DNA of 48,327 nucleotides from Geobacteraceae bacterium (lineage in GTDB: Bacteria > Desulfobacterota > Desulfuromonadia > Desulfuromonadales > Geopsychrobacteraceae), in NCBI GenBank assembly GCA_007125165.1, contig SLDV01000073.1, positions 1 to 48,327 of the forward strand, in the 5' to 3' direction. Under the pieces are notes generated by a model that saw only the letters and a list, made by a program, of their open reading frames with translations, searched no databases and was not told where the DNA came from. This document shows, in pieces, positions 38,655 through 48,327 of the stretch. Positions within the stretch are counted from its first letter, which is position 1. Every line of letters starts with the position of its first letter. Made by a program: the position numbers and the translations under genes.

Positions 38655-41600
38655 TCAATCCCCTTCTTTCGGGTTGAGCGGCGCTTTCATGTCCTTGGGT
38701 GTCACCATCCAGAAATAGGCGAGTTCTTCCCGAAAATCATCAAGAATCGTTTTGGCAATGGGGCTCGCGGTACGATTGTGATAACTGATAAGAATATTCT
38801 TTAAGTAGAGTTTGCCCTCATTGTCTTCATCAACATCAATCCGTCGGGCAACCACCAGTTGCTGATTGAGCCGGTCAATGAAGTTCTTTCGGCGATCGTA
38901 GACAAAAGCAGCGCCTCCGGTCATTCCGGCGCCGAAATTGATGCCGGTTTCTCCCAGCACGACAACGGTACCGCCAGTCATGTATTCGCAGGCATGGTCA
39001 CCGGTTCCTTCAACGACTGCCAACGCGCCGGAATTGCGCACGGCAAAGCGTTCACCGGCGGTGCCGGCGACGAACAGCTTGCCACCTGTGGCCCCGTAAA
39101 GGCAGGTGTTGCCGACGGCCGAAGCGCCATATTGATAGACCTGCGGAATGATGATGATGCGTCCACCGTGCATCCCTTTGCCGACATAATCGTTGGCAAC
39201 GCCATTCAGCAGCAGAGACATTCCTTCCGACAGAAAAGCGCCCAGAGATTGTCCGGCAACTCCTTTGAGACGGATGGTGAGAGCTTCTTTAGGGAGTCCG
39301 GTATCACCATAAAAGCGTGCGATTTCGCCGCTGATCAGGGTACCGAAACTGCGATTGACGTTGCTGATAACCCGCTCGGCAACCATCTCAAGCTGGGGAT
39401 TCTTGATCACCGGATAGATCTCCTTAAGGAGATCCTTTTCAAATTCATTGTCATCAAAGGGCGGGTTGCTGCGCTGCTGAATATTGATTCCGTCTATTTG
39501 TTGTAACAGTTCAGAAAAATCAAACCGGGCAAGTAGCGGCGAATCCAGTTTTTCCAGCAGGTCGTTGCGTCCGATGACCTCCTCAAGGGACCGGAATCCG
39601 AGGGCTGCAAGAATTTCGCGGACATCTTCAGCAACATTTTCCAGATAGCTGATTACCTTTTCGACGGTCCCCACATAATGGGCACGCAAGTTTTCATCCT
39701 GGGTAGCGACACCGACGGTACAACGGTTGAGATGGCAGACGCGCAGCAGTTTGCAGCCCAGCAGAACCAGCAGCGGTGTGCCGAATCCATAGCTTTCTGC
39801 ACCAAGCATGGCAGCCTTGACGACATCGCGTCCGGTTTTGATGCCGCCATCGGTCTGCAGGGCAACGAACGCCCGCAGATTGTTGGCCTTAAGACTGTTG
39901 TGGGCTTCACTTAAGCCGAACTCCCAGGGGTTGCCGGCATGTTTGATGGAACTTAGGGGAGCGGCACCGGTGCCGCCATCGTGGCCGGAAATGACAATCT
40001 TGTCAGCGTAAGCTTTGGCAACTCCGGCAGCAATGGTGCCGACTCCTTCGGTAGAAACCAGTTTGACGCTTATTTTTGCCAGAGGATTGATCTGCTTGAG
40101 GTCGAAGATTAACTGGGCCAGGTCCTCAATGGAATAGATGTCATGATGGGGCGGCGGTGAGATCAGGGTCACGCCGGGAATCGTGAAGCGCAGTCGTGCG
40201 ATTAGCGGAGTGACTTTTTCTCCGGGCAATTGTCCCCCTTCGCCGGGCTTGGCACCCTGGGCGAGTTTGATCTGAATTTCTTCGGCACTGCGTAGGTAGC
40301 CGGGGGTGACGCCGAAGCGCCCCGAAGCGATCTGTTTGATGCGGCTGTTGCGAATGGTTTTGTAACGGCCGGCGTCTTCACCACCTTCGCCGCTGTTGGA
40401 GTGACCACCGAGGCGATTCATCGCTTCCGCCAGAGCCTCATGGGCTTCTGGTGACAGAGCTCCCAGCGACATGGCGGCCGAGTCGAAGCGTCTGGTGATG
40501 GCTTCTGCCGGTTCCACCTGTTCAATCGGCAACGGGGAATGGGGACTTCTGAATGCCAGAGCATCGCGCACGTACTTGATGCCACGACGCTCGATCATGG
40601 TGCGGAATTTAAGGTATTCCTCACGGGATTTGATCTCGGCAAAACGATGCAGTTGAGTGACATGCCACGAATTAAAATCATGATACTCAAAACCGGGGTT
40701 GTCGCGGTAATAACCGCCAATTTCAAGAGGGTATACCGGTTCCATGTAGCTCTCGGCAAAAATTTTATGGTGAACCTTGTCGATGCGCTCTTCAAGGTCT
40801 GCAAAGCCAAGGCCCGGCATTAATACCGGCGACCCCTTGAAACAAGGATCGACCACTTCGCGTGACAGGCCGATGATATCAAAGAGGGCGGCATTGCGGT
40901 AACTTGATACTGTGCTGATACCCATCTTCGACATGATTTTCAAAATTCCCTTGTTAAGAGCTTCGTAGACATTCTGCAGTGATTTGCGCAGCTCCCGCGG
41001 GGCCTGATTGCGTTTTTCTCCGATGTTCAGGGCTGTGGCGTAAAGCAGCCAGGGGTAAATGGCGATGGTGCCGTAGCCGATCAGTACCGCCGCCGAGTGC
41101 GGGTCCATGACTTCACCGGTGGCAGCCACAAGACTGACGTGCTGGCGCTGACGTGTTTTGAGCAGTTGGCGGTTGATAAAACCAACAGCCAGAGCCATGG
41201 GGATCAGTTTTTTCTCCTTCTGGAGAACCCGGTCATCGAGGATGACGATGCGTACACCGTCGTTGGTCACAGCGTCGACAACCTTATCACCCAGTTGTTC
41301 CAGGGAGGCGTGCAGGTTCGAGGTGAAATCCGTATGGAAGATACGGTACTTGTAACAGGGCTCGTAGCGGGGCAGTTCCGGGTCACCAAAGGAGAGCAGC
41401 GACTGGAAAATTTCGTACGACAAAAAGGGCGAGACACTTTTCAGCCGCATGGCCCGATCTTTGGTTTCGACCAGTGGGTTGCCGATGCCGCCGATGCCAA
41501 TGGTCGTTGACATCACTGCTTTTTCGCGCAAAGGGTCGATAGGAGGATTGGTGACCTGGGCGAATTTCTGCTTGAAGAAGTCACTAAAGTTGCGTTGCTG

Positions 41601-43076
41601 GTCGGAAAAAGCCGCCAGCGGCGTATCGTCTCCCATGGAACCGACAGGTTCCTTGCCATCGGTCATCATTGGTCTGATGACCAGATCGACGACCTCGGAG
41701 GTAACATTGTGATAACGCTGGGCAGTTTCCAGCTCCGGGTAGCGATAATCCTTGTCTTCACAAAACTGGCGACCGATAAATTCCTGCAGGTAGAAGGTGT
41801 GGTCGGTCAACCACTGATTATAGGGTTGCGACTGCATCAGGTAGCGGTCGATATCGCGGGTGTAGAAGACCTTGCCGGAGTTCAGATCGGCAGCGATCAT
41901 CTGGCCGCTCTGCAGCCGTCCCCGTTCACGGATCATGTCGGGTGGAGTATCGATAACGCCGTACTCGCTGCTGATCAGCAGGCGGTTGTCATGGGTGATG
42001 ATGTATTTGGCCGGGCGCAGGCCGTTGCGATCCAGAACGCAGCCGATATAGCGCCCATCGGTCAGACTGATGGCGGCAGGCCCATCCCAGGGTTCATAGG
42101 CCGCTGAAGTGTATTCGTAGAAAGCGCGCAGTTTGGCCGGCATGTTGGCGACGTTGTGACGTGCCGGCGGCACCAGGGCGCGGATCGCCTTGAAAAAATC
42201 GATACCATTGGCGAGCATGAACTCAATCATGTTGTCGAGGCTGGCGCTGTCGCTGACTCCTTCCTCAAGCAGGGGCATGATCCGCTCAATTTCTTCAGCG
42301 GAAAAGACCGAACTGCGAGCATCGGTAAACTTGTACCGGGCTTTGAAGCGGTTACCCTGGATCGAATTGATCTCGCCATTGTGGGCAATGGCCCGCAGGG
42401 GTTGAGCCAGTTTCCACTGGGGCAGAGTGTTAGTGGAAAAACGCTGATGAAACAGGGCAAAGGAAATTTCAAAATCAGGGTCCTGCAGGTCGGGGAACAG
42501 GGTTTCAATGTAGGTCGGCATCACCAGTCCCTTGTAGCTGATCAGGGAGCGGGAACAACTGGTGATATAGAAGTCGGGATCATCACTAAATTGCTTTTCG
42601 ACCTCCTTGCGAGTCAGGTAGAGCAGAGCGTCGAAGCGACGGGTTGCAATCAGGGCTGCCGGAGCCACAAAGACCTGGAAGATTCGTGGCAGTTTCTTCA
42701 GGGCGTACTCTCCGAGTGCTTCGGTATTGACAGGGGCTTCACGGGTAAACAGAATCCGCAGGTCGTTTTTGCCGCAAAACTTCTCAAAAACTGGCAACTG
42801 CTTGTCGGCATTACGGGTGAAAATAACGGCTACAGCAAACTGTTCCGGCAGAGAAACCTGCTGTTCGTCGGCGATCTTGCCTAAAAACTTGACCGGCATG
42901 GAACAGAGCAGGCCGGAGCCGTCACCACTTTTGCCGTCGGCGGCGATGGCACCACGATGCATCATGCGTTTGAGAGCCTTGATCGAGTCTGTCAGCAGTT
43001 GATGGCTTGGCTGATTGTCGATCTGGGCCAGCAGACCGAAGCCACAGTTGTCACGAAATTTCTCGGCTGGATTCAT
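38655..43076 (-). CDS. gltB: Glutamate synthase (NADPH) large subunit
   Basis: About 1473 residues. The N-terminus MNPAEKFRDNCGFGLLAQI has the nucleophile Cys11 of the class II glutamine amidotransferase; the ten residues before it must be removed to expose Cys. The central domain and FMN domain follow (GEGGEDAGRYKTIRNSRIKQIASGRFGVTPGYL; KISVKLVSTEGVGTIAAGVAKAYADKIVISGHDGGTGAAPLSSIKHAGNPWE). Cys ligands for a [3Fe-4S] centre are in LLGCKLLRVCHLNRCTVGVATQ, and the C-terminal GXGXG beta helix is at GGRIIIIPQVYQYGASAVGNTCLYGATGGKLFVAGTAGERFAVRNSGA. ATG 43076 fits the family; a frame reaching 43268 would add 64 residues unlike GltB. It has a candidate sigma-54 promoter. Confidence 0.96.
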   Translation of the reverse strand: MNPAEKFRDNCGFGLLAQIDNQPSHQLLTDSIKALKRMMHRGAIAADGKSGDGSGLLCSMPVKFLGKIADEQQVSLPEQFAVAVIFTRNADKQLPVFEKFCGKNDLRILFTREAPVNTEALGEYALKKLPRIFQVFVAPAALIATRRFDALLYLTRKEVEKQFSDDPDFYITSCSRSLISYKGLVMPTYIETLFPDLQDPDFEISFALFHQRFSTNTLPQWKLAQPLRAIAHNGEINSIQGNRFKARYKFTDARSSVFSAEEIERIMPLLEEGVSDSASLDNMIEFMLANGIDFFKAIRALVPPARHNVANMPAKLRAFYEYTSAAYEPWDGPAAISLTDGRYIGCVLDRNGLRPAKYIITHDNRLLISSEYGVIDTPPDMIRERGRLQSGQMIAADLNSGKVFYTRDIDRYLMQSQPYNQWLTDHTFYLQEFIGRQFCEDKDYRYPELETAQRYHNVTSEVVDLVIRPMMTDGKEPVGSMGDDTPLAAFSDQQRNFSDFFKQKFAQVTNPPIDPLREKAVMSTTIGIGGIGNPLVETKDRAMRLKSVSPFLSYEIFQSLLSFGDPELPRYEPCYKYRIFHTDFTSNLHASLEQLGDKVVDAVTNDGVRIVILDDRVLQKEKKLIPMALAVGFINRQLLKTRQRQHVSLVAATGEVMDPHSAAVLIGYGTIAIYPWLLYATALNIGEKRNQAPRELRKSLQNVYEALNKGILKIMSKMGISTVSSYRNAALFDIIGLSREVVDPCFKGSPVLMPGLGFADLEERIDKVHHKIFAESYMEPVYPLEIGGYYRDNPGFEYHDFNSWHVTQLHRFAEIKSREEYLKFRTMIERRGIKYVRDALAFRSPHSPLPIEQVEPAEAITRRFDSAAMSLGALSPEAHEALAEAMNRLGGHSNSGEGGEDAGRYKTIRNSRIKQIASGRFGVTPGYLRSAEEIQIKLAQGAKPGEGGQLPGEKVTPLIARLRFTIPGVTLISPPPHHDIYSIEDLAQLIFDLKQINPLAKISVKLVSTEGVGTIAAGVAKAYADKIVISGHDGGTGAAPLSSIKHAGNPWEFGLSEAHNSLKANNLRAFVALQTDGGIKTGRDVVKAAMLGAESYGFGTPLLVLLGCKLLRVCHLNRCTVGVATQDENLRAHYVGTVEKVISYLENVAEDVREILAALGFRSLEEVIGRNDLLEKLDSPLLARFDFSELLQQIDGINIQQRSNPPFDDNEFEKDLLKEIYPVIKNPQLEMVAERVISNVNRSFGTLISGEIARFYGDTGLPKEALTIRLKGVAGQSLGAFLSEGMSLLLNGVANDYVGKGMHGGRIIIIPQVYQYGASAVGNTCLYGATGGKLFVAGTAGERFAVRNSGALAVVEGTGDHACEYMTGGTVVVLGETGINFGAGMTGGAAFVYDRRKNFIDRLNQQLVVARRIDVDEDNEGKLYLKNILISYHNRTASPIAKTILDDFREELAYFWMVTPKDMKAPLNPKEGD

Positions 43077-43166
43077 AAAAAACTTATCCTTTACTGGGAT
43101 GGTGCAAGTCGCATCGGGTGCGATCTCTGATCGTTGCTTTAAGTGTGGACGCAACAGGTAGACCAT

Positions 43167-43182
43167 TGCAAAAAGCGTGCAC
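43167..43182 (-). promoter_or_regulatory. Candidate sigma-54 promoter of gltB
   Basis: On the minus strand GTGCACGCTTTTTGCA fits TGGCACG-N4-TTGCA except for the first two bases; the -12 GC and the -24 G are correctly spaced, but the invariant GG is TG. The start of transcription would fall about 80 bases before the gltB ATG. An NtrC-family regulator is encoded at the right edge. Confidence 0.5.
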
Positions 43183-43271
43183 AAAGCCTGGAAAGATGAA
43201 GAAGTCAGCAGTCTCCGGCACGGAGTCTGCTCAGCGCCATCGCTCCGGCATTGATGCTGCCGAAACATTAC

Positions 43272-43283
43272 GCAGTTTACTGC
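43272..43283. promoter_or_regulatory. Short inverted repeat, possible activator site
   Basis: GCAGT-TT-ACTGC lies roughly 110 bases upstream of the predicted gltB start of transcription, a normal distance for an NtrC-type enhancer site. The sequence is not a good match to the enteric NtrC consensus, so this is a weak call. Confidence 0.25.
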
Positions 43284-43363
43284 AGTGTGTGCTATAAAAA
43301 CAGCAATTTGAAAATTATCATATGACTTGCTTGGAACTAATCTTCCGTAAATACAATTTTATT

Positions 43364-43460
43364 CCCTCTCCCTGAAGGAGAGGGTTAGGGTGGGGAGGAG
43401 GTTTTGACCATTTCAAGCCCCCTCATCCGGCTTTCAGCCACCTTCTCCCCCAGGAGAAGG
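43364..43460. repeat. REP-like paired hairpins (CCCTCTCC / CCTTCTCC)
   Basis: Two hairpins face each other. The first has CCCTCTCC (43364-43371) paired with GGAGAGGG (43377-43384). The second has CCTTCTCC (43441-43448) paired with GGAGAAGG (43453-43460). Between them GGGTTAGGGTGGGGAGG on one side is partly complementary to CCCCCTCATCCGGC on the other. This layout is that of a bipartite REP/BIME-type element, a kind I recognise as widespread in proteobacterial intergenic DNA. Confidence 0.7.
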
Positions 43461-43522
43461 GTTCAGAAGCGGAAGGTTGGTGCTCATCAGGTCATACAAT
43501 TACCACAAGAGGAGACAGATTT

Positions 43523-46126
43523 ATGAGTAAGTCGCAGCGGGTTTCGACCGGCTATACGGAACTGGATGAAATACTTGATGGTCTGCGTATTGGCGACAAT
43601 GTCGTGCTCAAGGTAGAGTCGATCGAAGATTATCGCTATTTTGTCCAGCCCTTTGTCGATCAGGCATTAAGTGACGGTCGCCGGATCAACTATATGCGCT
43701 TCGGCGACCATCTGCCCCTCCTCGGGGAATCGCCGCAGATAAAGGTCCACGAAATCGATCCAAAAGAAGGCTTCGAGCCTTTTGCCAGTCAGGTGTACCG
43801 CATCATTACCGAACAGGGCAAAGAAGCTTTTTATGTTTTTGATTGTCTCTCCGAGTTGCTGTCAGCCTGGGCCACCGATCACATGATCGGCAATTTTTTC
43901 CGGGTTACCTGTCCCTACCTGTTTGATCTTGACACCATCGCTTATTTCGCCCTGATCCGCAGTCGCCATTCTTTCCGTACGGTTGAGCAGATCCGCAATA
44001 CGACCCAGGTGCTCATTGATGTGTTCAGCCATGAGGACCACTTTCATATTCAGCCCCTCAAGGTCTGGGAGCGGCGCTCTCCGACCATGTTTCTGCCTCA
44101 TCACAAGGTTGGTGAACGCTTTATTCCGCTGACCAACAGTTTTGAGTCGACACGACTTTACAAGTCGCTGGCCGAACGGACCGCCAACGGCAGCCGCAGG
44201 CAGATTGATCACTGGCACCGCCTGTTTATCGATGCTGAAGATCTGTGCCGGGAAAATGCCACCGGTTATGAGCGTGACAATATGGTACGGCACCTGTGTC
44301 GGCATATTCTTGCCCGCGAAGAGCGGATGCTGGCGCTGGCGCGGGAATATTTCACCCTGCCTGAACTGCTGGATATCAAGTCGCGGATTATCGGCACCGG
44401 GTTCATTGGCGGCAAAGCGGTCGGGATGCTGTTGGCTCACAACATACTGCGCGGTGATGAGAGTTTTGACTGGGACTATCACCTCGAAAAGCACGACTCC
44501 TTCTACGTCGGTTCCAATGTATATTATTCCTATATTGTCCATAATGATCTCTGGCACCTGTTCATGCGCCAGAAGTCTGATGAGGGTTATTTCAGTGCGG
44601 CAACAGAGTTGCGCGAAAAGATGCTGAGGGGTGTTTTTCCTGCGGAAATCCGCGAAGAATTTCAGCAGATGCTCGAATATTATGGGCAGTACCCGATTAT
44701 TATCCGTTCCAGCTCTCTGCTTGAGGACGGTTTCGGAAATGCCTTTGCGGGCAAATATGACAGTTTTTTCTGTGTTAACCAGGGTAGCCCCGAGGAGCGA
44801 CTCGCAGCACTGGAGGATGCCATCCGCAAGGTGTTTGCCAGTGCCATGAGTGAGGACGCCCTGGCCTACCGCCTGCAGCGCGGGCTCGATAAAAAAGATG
44901 AGCAGATGGCCCTGCTTATCCAGCGGGTGTCTGGATCTTACCGTAAGCACTACTATCTGCCCGAACTGGCTGGTGTCGGTGTCTCTTACAACACCTTTGT
45001 CTGGGACAAGGAGATGGATCCCCAGGCCGGCATGTTGCGTCTGGTTCTGGGTATGGGAACGCGGGCGGTGGATCGCTCCGAGGTCGATTATCCGCGCGTG
45101 GTGGCCCTTGACGCGCCCGCACGGCGACAGCACAAGGGATTTGAAGATGTCCGCAAGTTCTCCCAGCGCGACATCGACCTGCTCAATATCAACGAAAACT
45201 GCATCCAGACCGTGTCGCTTTACAATCTGGCCCAGGAAGATCTCGGCATCCCCTGGGAAACCTATGCTGTTCGCGACGAAGAAACCATTCAGCTACTGCA
45301 GGAACGCGGCCGCAACGTGTCCAACGTCTGGATGCTGACTTTTGACGATTTCCTGGAGCAGAGCGATTTCGCCCCCTTGATGCGCCGCCTGCTCAAAACC
45401 ATTGAAAAAGCTTACGGGTATCCGGTGGATGTGGAATTCACCGCCAATTTTACTGCCGACCGGACCGTAAAGATCGATGTGGTTCAGTGTCGCCCGCTGC
45501 AGACCAGTGGAACCGAAGCCAGTCTGGTGATGCCTACGGACATACCGGCTGACAAGCTGCTGTTCAGCTCGACCGGCAATTTCATGGGAGGGAACGTCTC
45601 CCACGCCCTGGACTGGATTGTCTGGGTGGAACCATCCGAGTACCTGCGTCTGCCGCTGTCGGAAAAATATGAAGTAGCCCGCCTCATCGGGCGGCTTAAT
45701 CAACGCATAGCCAATCGCGAACAGGGGCGGACCATGCTCATCGGCCCTGGACGCTGGGGAACCAGCACCCCCTCCCTCGGGGTGCCGGTGTCGTTTGCCG
45801 AAATCAGTAACCTTACGGCTCTGGTTGAGGTAGCTTTTCCGTCCGGCGGCCTGATGCCCGAGCTCTCTTTCGGCTCTCACTTTTTCCAGGATCTGGTTGA
45901 GGCCAACATCTTTTACCTGGCGCTGTTTCCCGAGAACAGAGGTTGTACCCTCAATAACGCCTGGCTGCGCGATCGCCCCAATGCATTGGACGGACTGATC
46001 CCGTCGTGCAGTCATTACAAGTCGGTGGTCAAGGTTTGTCGTGTACCGGAAACCGGGGTACGATTGATGGCTGATGTTGTGGCACAGGAGCTGGTCTGTT
46101 TTGAGGAAGGACAGGAGGGGTATTAG
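43523..46126 (+). CDS. Degenerate KaiC-like domain fused to PEP/pyruvate-binding (PPDK_N) ATP-binding domain
   Basis: 867 residues. Residues 1-200 resemble KaiC/RecA-like folds (VSTGYTELDEILDGLRIGDNVVLK, INYMRFG, FYVFDCLSELLSAW), but the Walker A loop is absent. A helical linker follows, then a PPDK_N-type ATP-grasp domain from about 290 to 662 (GTGFIGGKAVGMLLAHNIL; IIIRSSSLLEDGFGNAFAGKYDSFF; IDVVQCRPLQ). The phospho-His swivel domain and the PEP-binding barrel of PEP synthase/PPDK are missing. Instead a C-terminal domain (about 670-867) has TMLIGPGRWGTSTPSLGVPVSFAEISN and LSFGSHFFQDLVEANIFYLALF. It probably uses ATP to phosphorylate or adenylate an unknown partner. It is divergent from gltB and convergent with gdhA. 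Confidence 0.85.
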   Translation: MSKSQRVSTGYTELDEILDGLRIGDNVVLKVESIEDYRYFVQPFVDQALSDGRRINYMRFGDHLPLLGESPQIKVHEIDPKEGFEPFASQVYRIITEQGKEAFYVFDCLSELLSAWATDHMIGNFFRVTCPYLFDLDTIAYFALIRSRHSFRTVEQIRNTTQVLIDVFSHEDHFHIQPLKVWERRSPTMFLPHHKVGERFIPLTNSFESTRLYKSLAERTANGSRRQIDHWHRLFIDAEDLCRENATGYERDNMVRHLCRHILAREERMLALAREYFTLPELLDIKSRIIGTGFIGGKAVGMLLAHNILRGDESFDWDYHLEKHDSFYVGSNVYYSYIVHNDLWHLFMRQKSDEGYFSAATELREKMLRGVFPAEIREEFQQMLEYYGQYPIIIRSSSLLEDGFGNAFAGKYDSFFCVNQGSPEERLAALEDAIRKVFASAMSEDALAYRLQRGLDKKDEQMALLIQRVSGSYRKHYYLPELAGVGVSYNTFVWDKEMDPQAGMLRLVLGMGTRAVDRSEVDYPRVVALDAPARRQHKGFEDVRKFSQRDIDLLNINENCIQTVSLYNLAQEDLGIPWETYAVRDEETIQLLQERGRNVSNVWMLTFDDFLEQSDFAPLMRRLLKTIEKAYGYPVDVEFTANFTADRTVKIDVVQCRPLQTSGTEASLVMPTDIPADKLLFSSTGNFMGGNVSHALDWIVWVEPSEYLRLPLSEKYEVARLIGRLNQRIANREQGRTMLIGPGRWGTSTPSLGVPVSFAEISNLTALVEVAFPSGGLMPELSFGSHFFQDLVEANIFYLALFPENRGCTLNNAWLRDRPNALDGLIPSCSHYKSVVKVCRVPETGVRLMADVVAQELVCFEEGQEGY

Positions 46127-46131
46127 GTAAT

Positions 46132-46155
46132 GGGGAGTAGGGAGTAGGGAGTGGG
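46132..46155 (+). repeat. Degenerate 7-bp tandem repeat (GGGAGTA)
   Basis: GGGAGTA twice, then GGGAGTG and GG, starting six bases after the stop codon of the KaiC-PPDK_N gene. It is the same type as the reverse complement of the array at 30021-30069. Confidence 0.7.
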
Positions 46156-46162
46156 ATGATAA

Positions 46163-46196
46163 CTAAAAAGCCCGGCGTAAAGGCCGGGCTTTTTAG
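46163..46196. terminator. Strong bidirectional intrinsic terminator
   Basis: CTAAAAAGCCCGGC, loop GTAAAG, GCCGGGCTTTTTAG: a perfect 14-bp inverted repeat with a GC-rich stem, T5 on the plus strand and T5 on the minus strand. It separates the KaiC-PPDK_N gene (plus) from gdhA (minus) and should stop both. Confidence 0.95.
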
Positions 46197-46201
46197 CTGT
46201 G

Positions 46202-46264
46202 TTCTATCTTCTATCTTCTGAATTCTATCTTCTATATTCAGAATTCAGCCTTCTGAATTCTGAC
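46202..46264 (-). repeat. Degenerate 7-bp tandem repeat (9 units, TTCTATC/TTCTGAA)
   Basis: Nine consecutive units, all starting TTC: TTCTATC twice, TTCTGAA, TTCTATC, TTCTATA, TTCAGAA, TTCAGCC, TTCTGAA, TTCTGAC. It ends two bases before the gdhA stop codon. On the minus strand it is a purine-rich GATAGAA/TTCAGAA series. Confidence 0.85.
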
Positions 46265-46266
46265 CT

Positions 46267-48042
<1,776 letters not shown>

Positions 48043-48327
48043 TCAGGGGTGGTTCAGCCGTTTGCTCAGTGCCTGGGGGCTGATGCCCAATAATTTTGCT
48101 GCCCGCGACTGGTTTCCCGAGGTTCGTTGCAGGGCTTCGTTGATCAGTCTCTGCGTCGCCTGCTTTATGGTTGGCAGCTCCTGTCCAAAGGCGATATTTG
48201 TGTCCGGTGTATCGTCGACAATTGTTGCTGAAGCAGCTTTCAGGAAAGCCGGGGAGGTTGTCGAAACGACATCCTTGAATCGCTGTAAAGACAGGGTTTC
48301 CCCCTCATGAAGGCTGATGGCATCAAA
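48043..48327 (-). CDS. NtrC-family sigma-54-dependent regulator (partial, C-terminus only)
   Basis: The 94 visible residues are the C-terminal end; the gene runs off the right edge. The last 40 residues form a Fis-type helix-turn-helix, IKQATQRLINEALQRTSGNQSRAAKLLGISPQALSKRL, whose NQSRAAKLLGIS...ALxxRL pattern is that of NtrC-class enhancer-binding proteins. The upstream part (LQRFKDVVSTTSPAFLKAA) is a linker. Such regulators activate sigma-54 promoters. The position just upstream of gdhA, on the same strand, and the sigma-54-like promoters of gdhA and gltB suggest a nitrogen-related role. The receiver and AAA+ domains lie outside the window. Confidence 0.88.
   Translation of the reverse strand, partial: FDAISLHEGETLSLQRFKDVVSTTSPAFLKAASATIVDDTPDTNIAFGQELPTIKQATQRLINEALQRTSGNQSRAAKLLGISPQALSKRLNHP

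Larger units (their letters stand above)
43077..43522. other. Divergent intergenic region gltB / KaiC-PPDK_N gene
   Basis: About 446 bases. From left to right it holds the gltB leader, a candidate sigma-54 promoter (43167-43182, minus), a short inverted repeat (43272-43283), a REP-like pair of hairpins (43364-43384 and 43441-43460), and the ribosome binding site AGAGGAG of the plus-strand gene. No further gene is supported. Confidence 0.6.

Noticed and set aside
43862-45133. A 423-codon open frame antisense to the KaiC-PPDK_N gene
   Set aside because: It has no ribosome binding site and no recognisable domain, and it is Gln/His-rich in the manner of a mirror frame of a GC-rich gene. The plus-strand gene has clear family motifs through the whole region.

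Overview
The window looks like chromosomal DNA from an anaerobic, metal-respiring Desulfuromonadales-type bacterium (Desulfuromonas/Geobacter/Pelobacter relatives). This is inferred from gene content, not from a marker gene. The clues are a small exported tri-haem c-type cytochrome, DUF3793 and FeoB in an iron locus, an EAL-HDOD protein, a PAS/GGDEF/PilZ signalling cassette, an aldo/keto reductase fused to a ferredoxin-like tail, and sigma-54-type promoters in front of nitrogen genes. I see no rRNA, tRNA, CRISPR array, insertion sequence or prophage. Gene density is high and most operons are coupled by ATGA-type overlaps.

Layout. 1-6230 (minus strand): the 3' end of a CvfB/YitL S1-type RNA-binding protein behind an MFS transporter, then a tripartite MacA-MacB-TolC-like efflux operon. 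6568-9520: a cobalt/nickel locus, with a DmeF-like CDF exporter divergent from a DUF1007 periplasmic protein and a NicO/RcnA-like permease, and a tiny Cys-rich ORF on the opposite strand. 9580-20199 (plus strand): an iron-acquisition island holding feoA-feoB, two small exported proteins (one DUF4198/NikM-like), DUF3793, a Crp/Fnr regulator, a ferric-iron ABC importer (fbpABC type) and a long-chain flavodoxin. Fur-box-like 15-mers sit in front of both feoA and fbpA, and a perfect CRP-type palindrome sits just upstream of the presumptive feoA promoter.

20222-25175 (minus): a four-gene overlapping signalling cassette of multi-PAS histidine kinase, single-domain receiver, REC-PAS-PAS-GGDEF and PilZ. 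25426-29437 (minus): aldo/keto reductase-ferredoxin, AI-2E family permease, a zinc-ribbon/CarD-like small protein and an EAL-HDOD protein. 29635-29949 (plus): the tri-haem cytochrome. 30065-37114 (minus): an eight-gene Mrp-type cation/proton antiporter operon with three NuoL/M/N-like subunits and no full-length MrpA.

37266-48327: nitrogen assimilation, with gltB-gltD (minus), an unusual 867-residue protein joining a degenerate KaiC-like domain to a PEP-synthase-type ATP-binding domain (plus), gdhA (minus), and the C-terminus of an NtrC-family regulator at the right edge. Candidate sigma-54 promoters precede both gltB and gdhA.

The most noteworthy items are the Fur plus Crp/Fnr-controlled iron island with several uncharacterised members, three exported proteins whose predicted mature N-termini start with His, the KaiC-like/PPDK_N/GPGRWG protein among glutamate genes, the three-subunit Mrp variant, and families of degenerate 7-bp tandem repeats at gene ends. 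All functions are inferred by reading the sequence; no database search was run.
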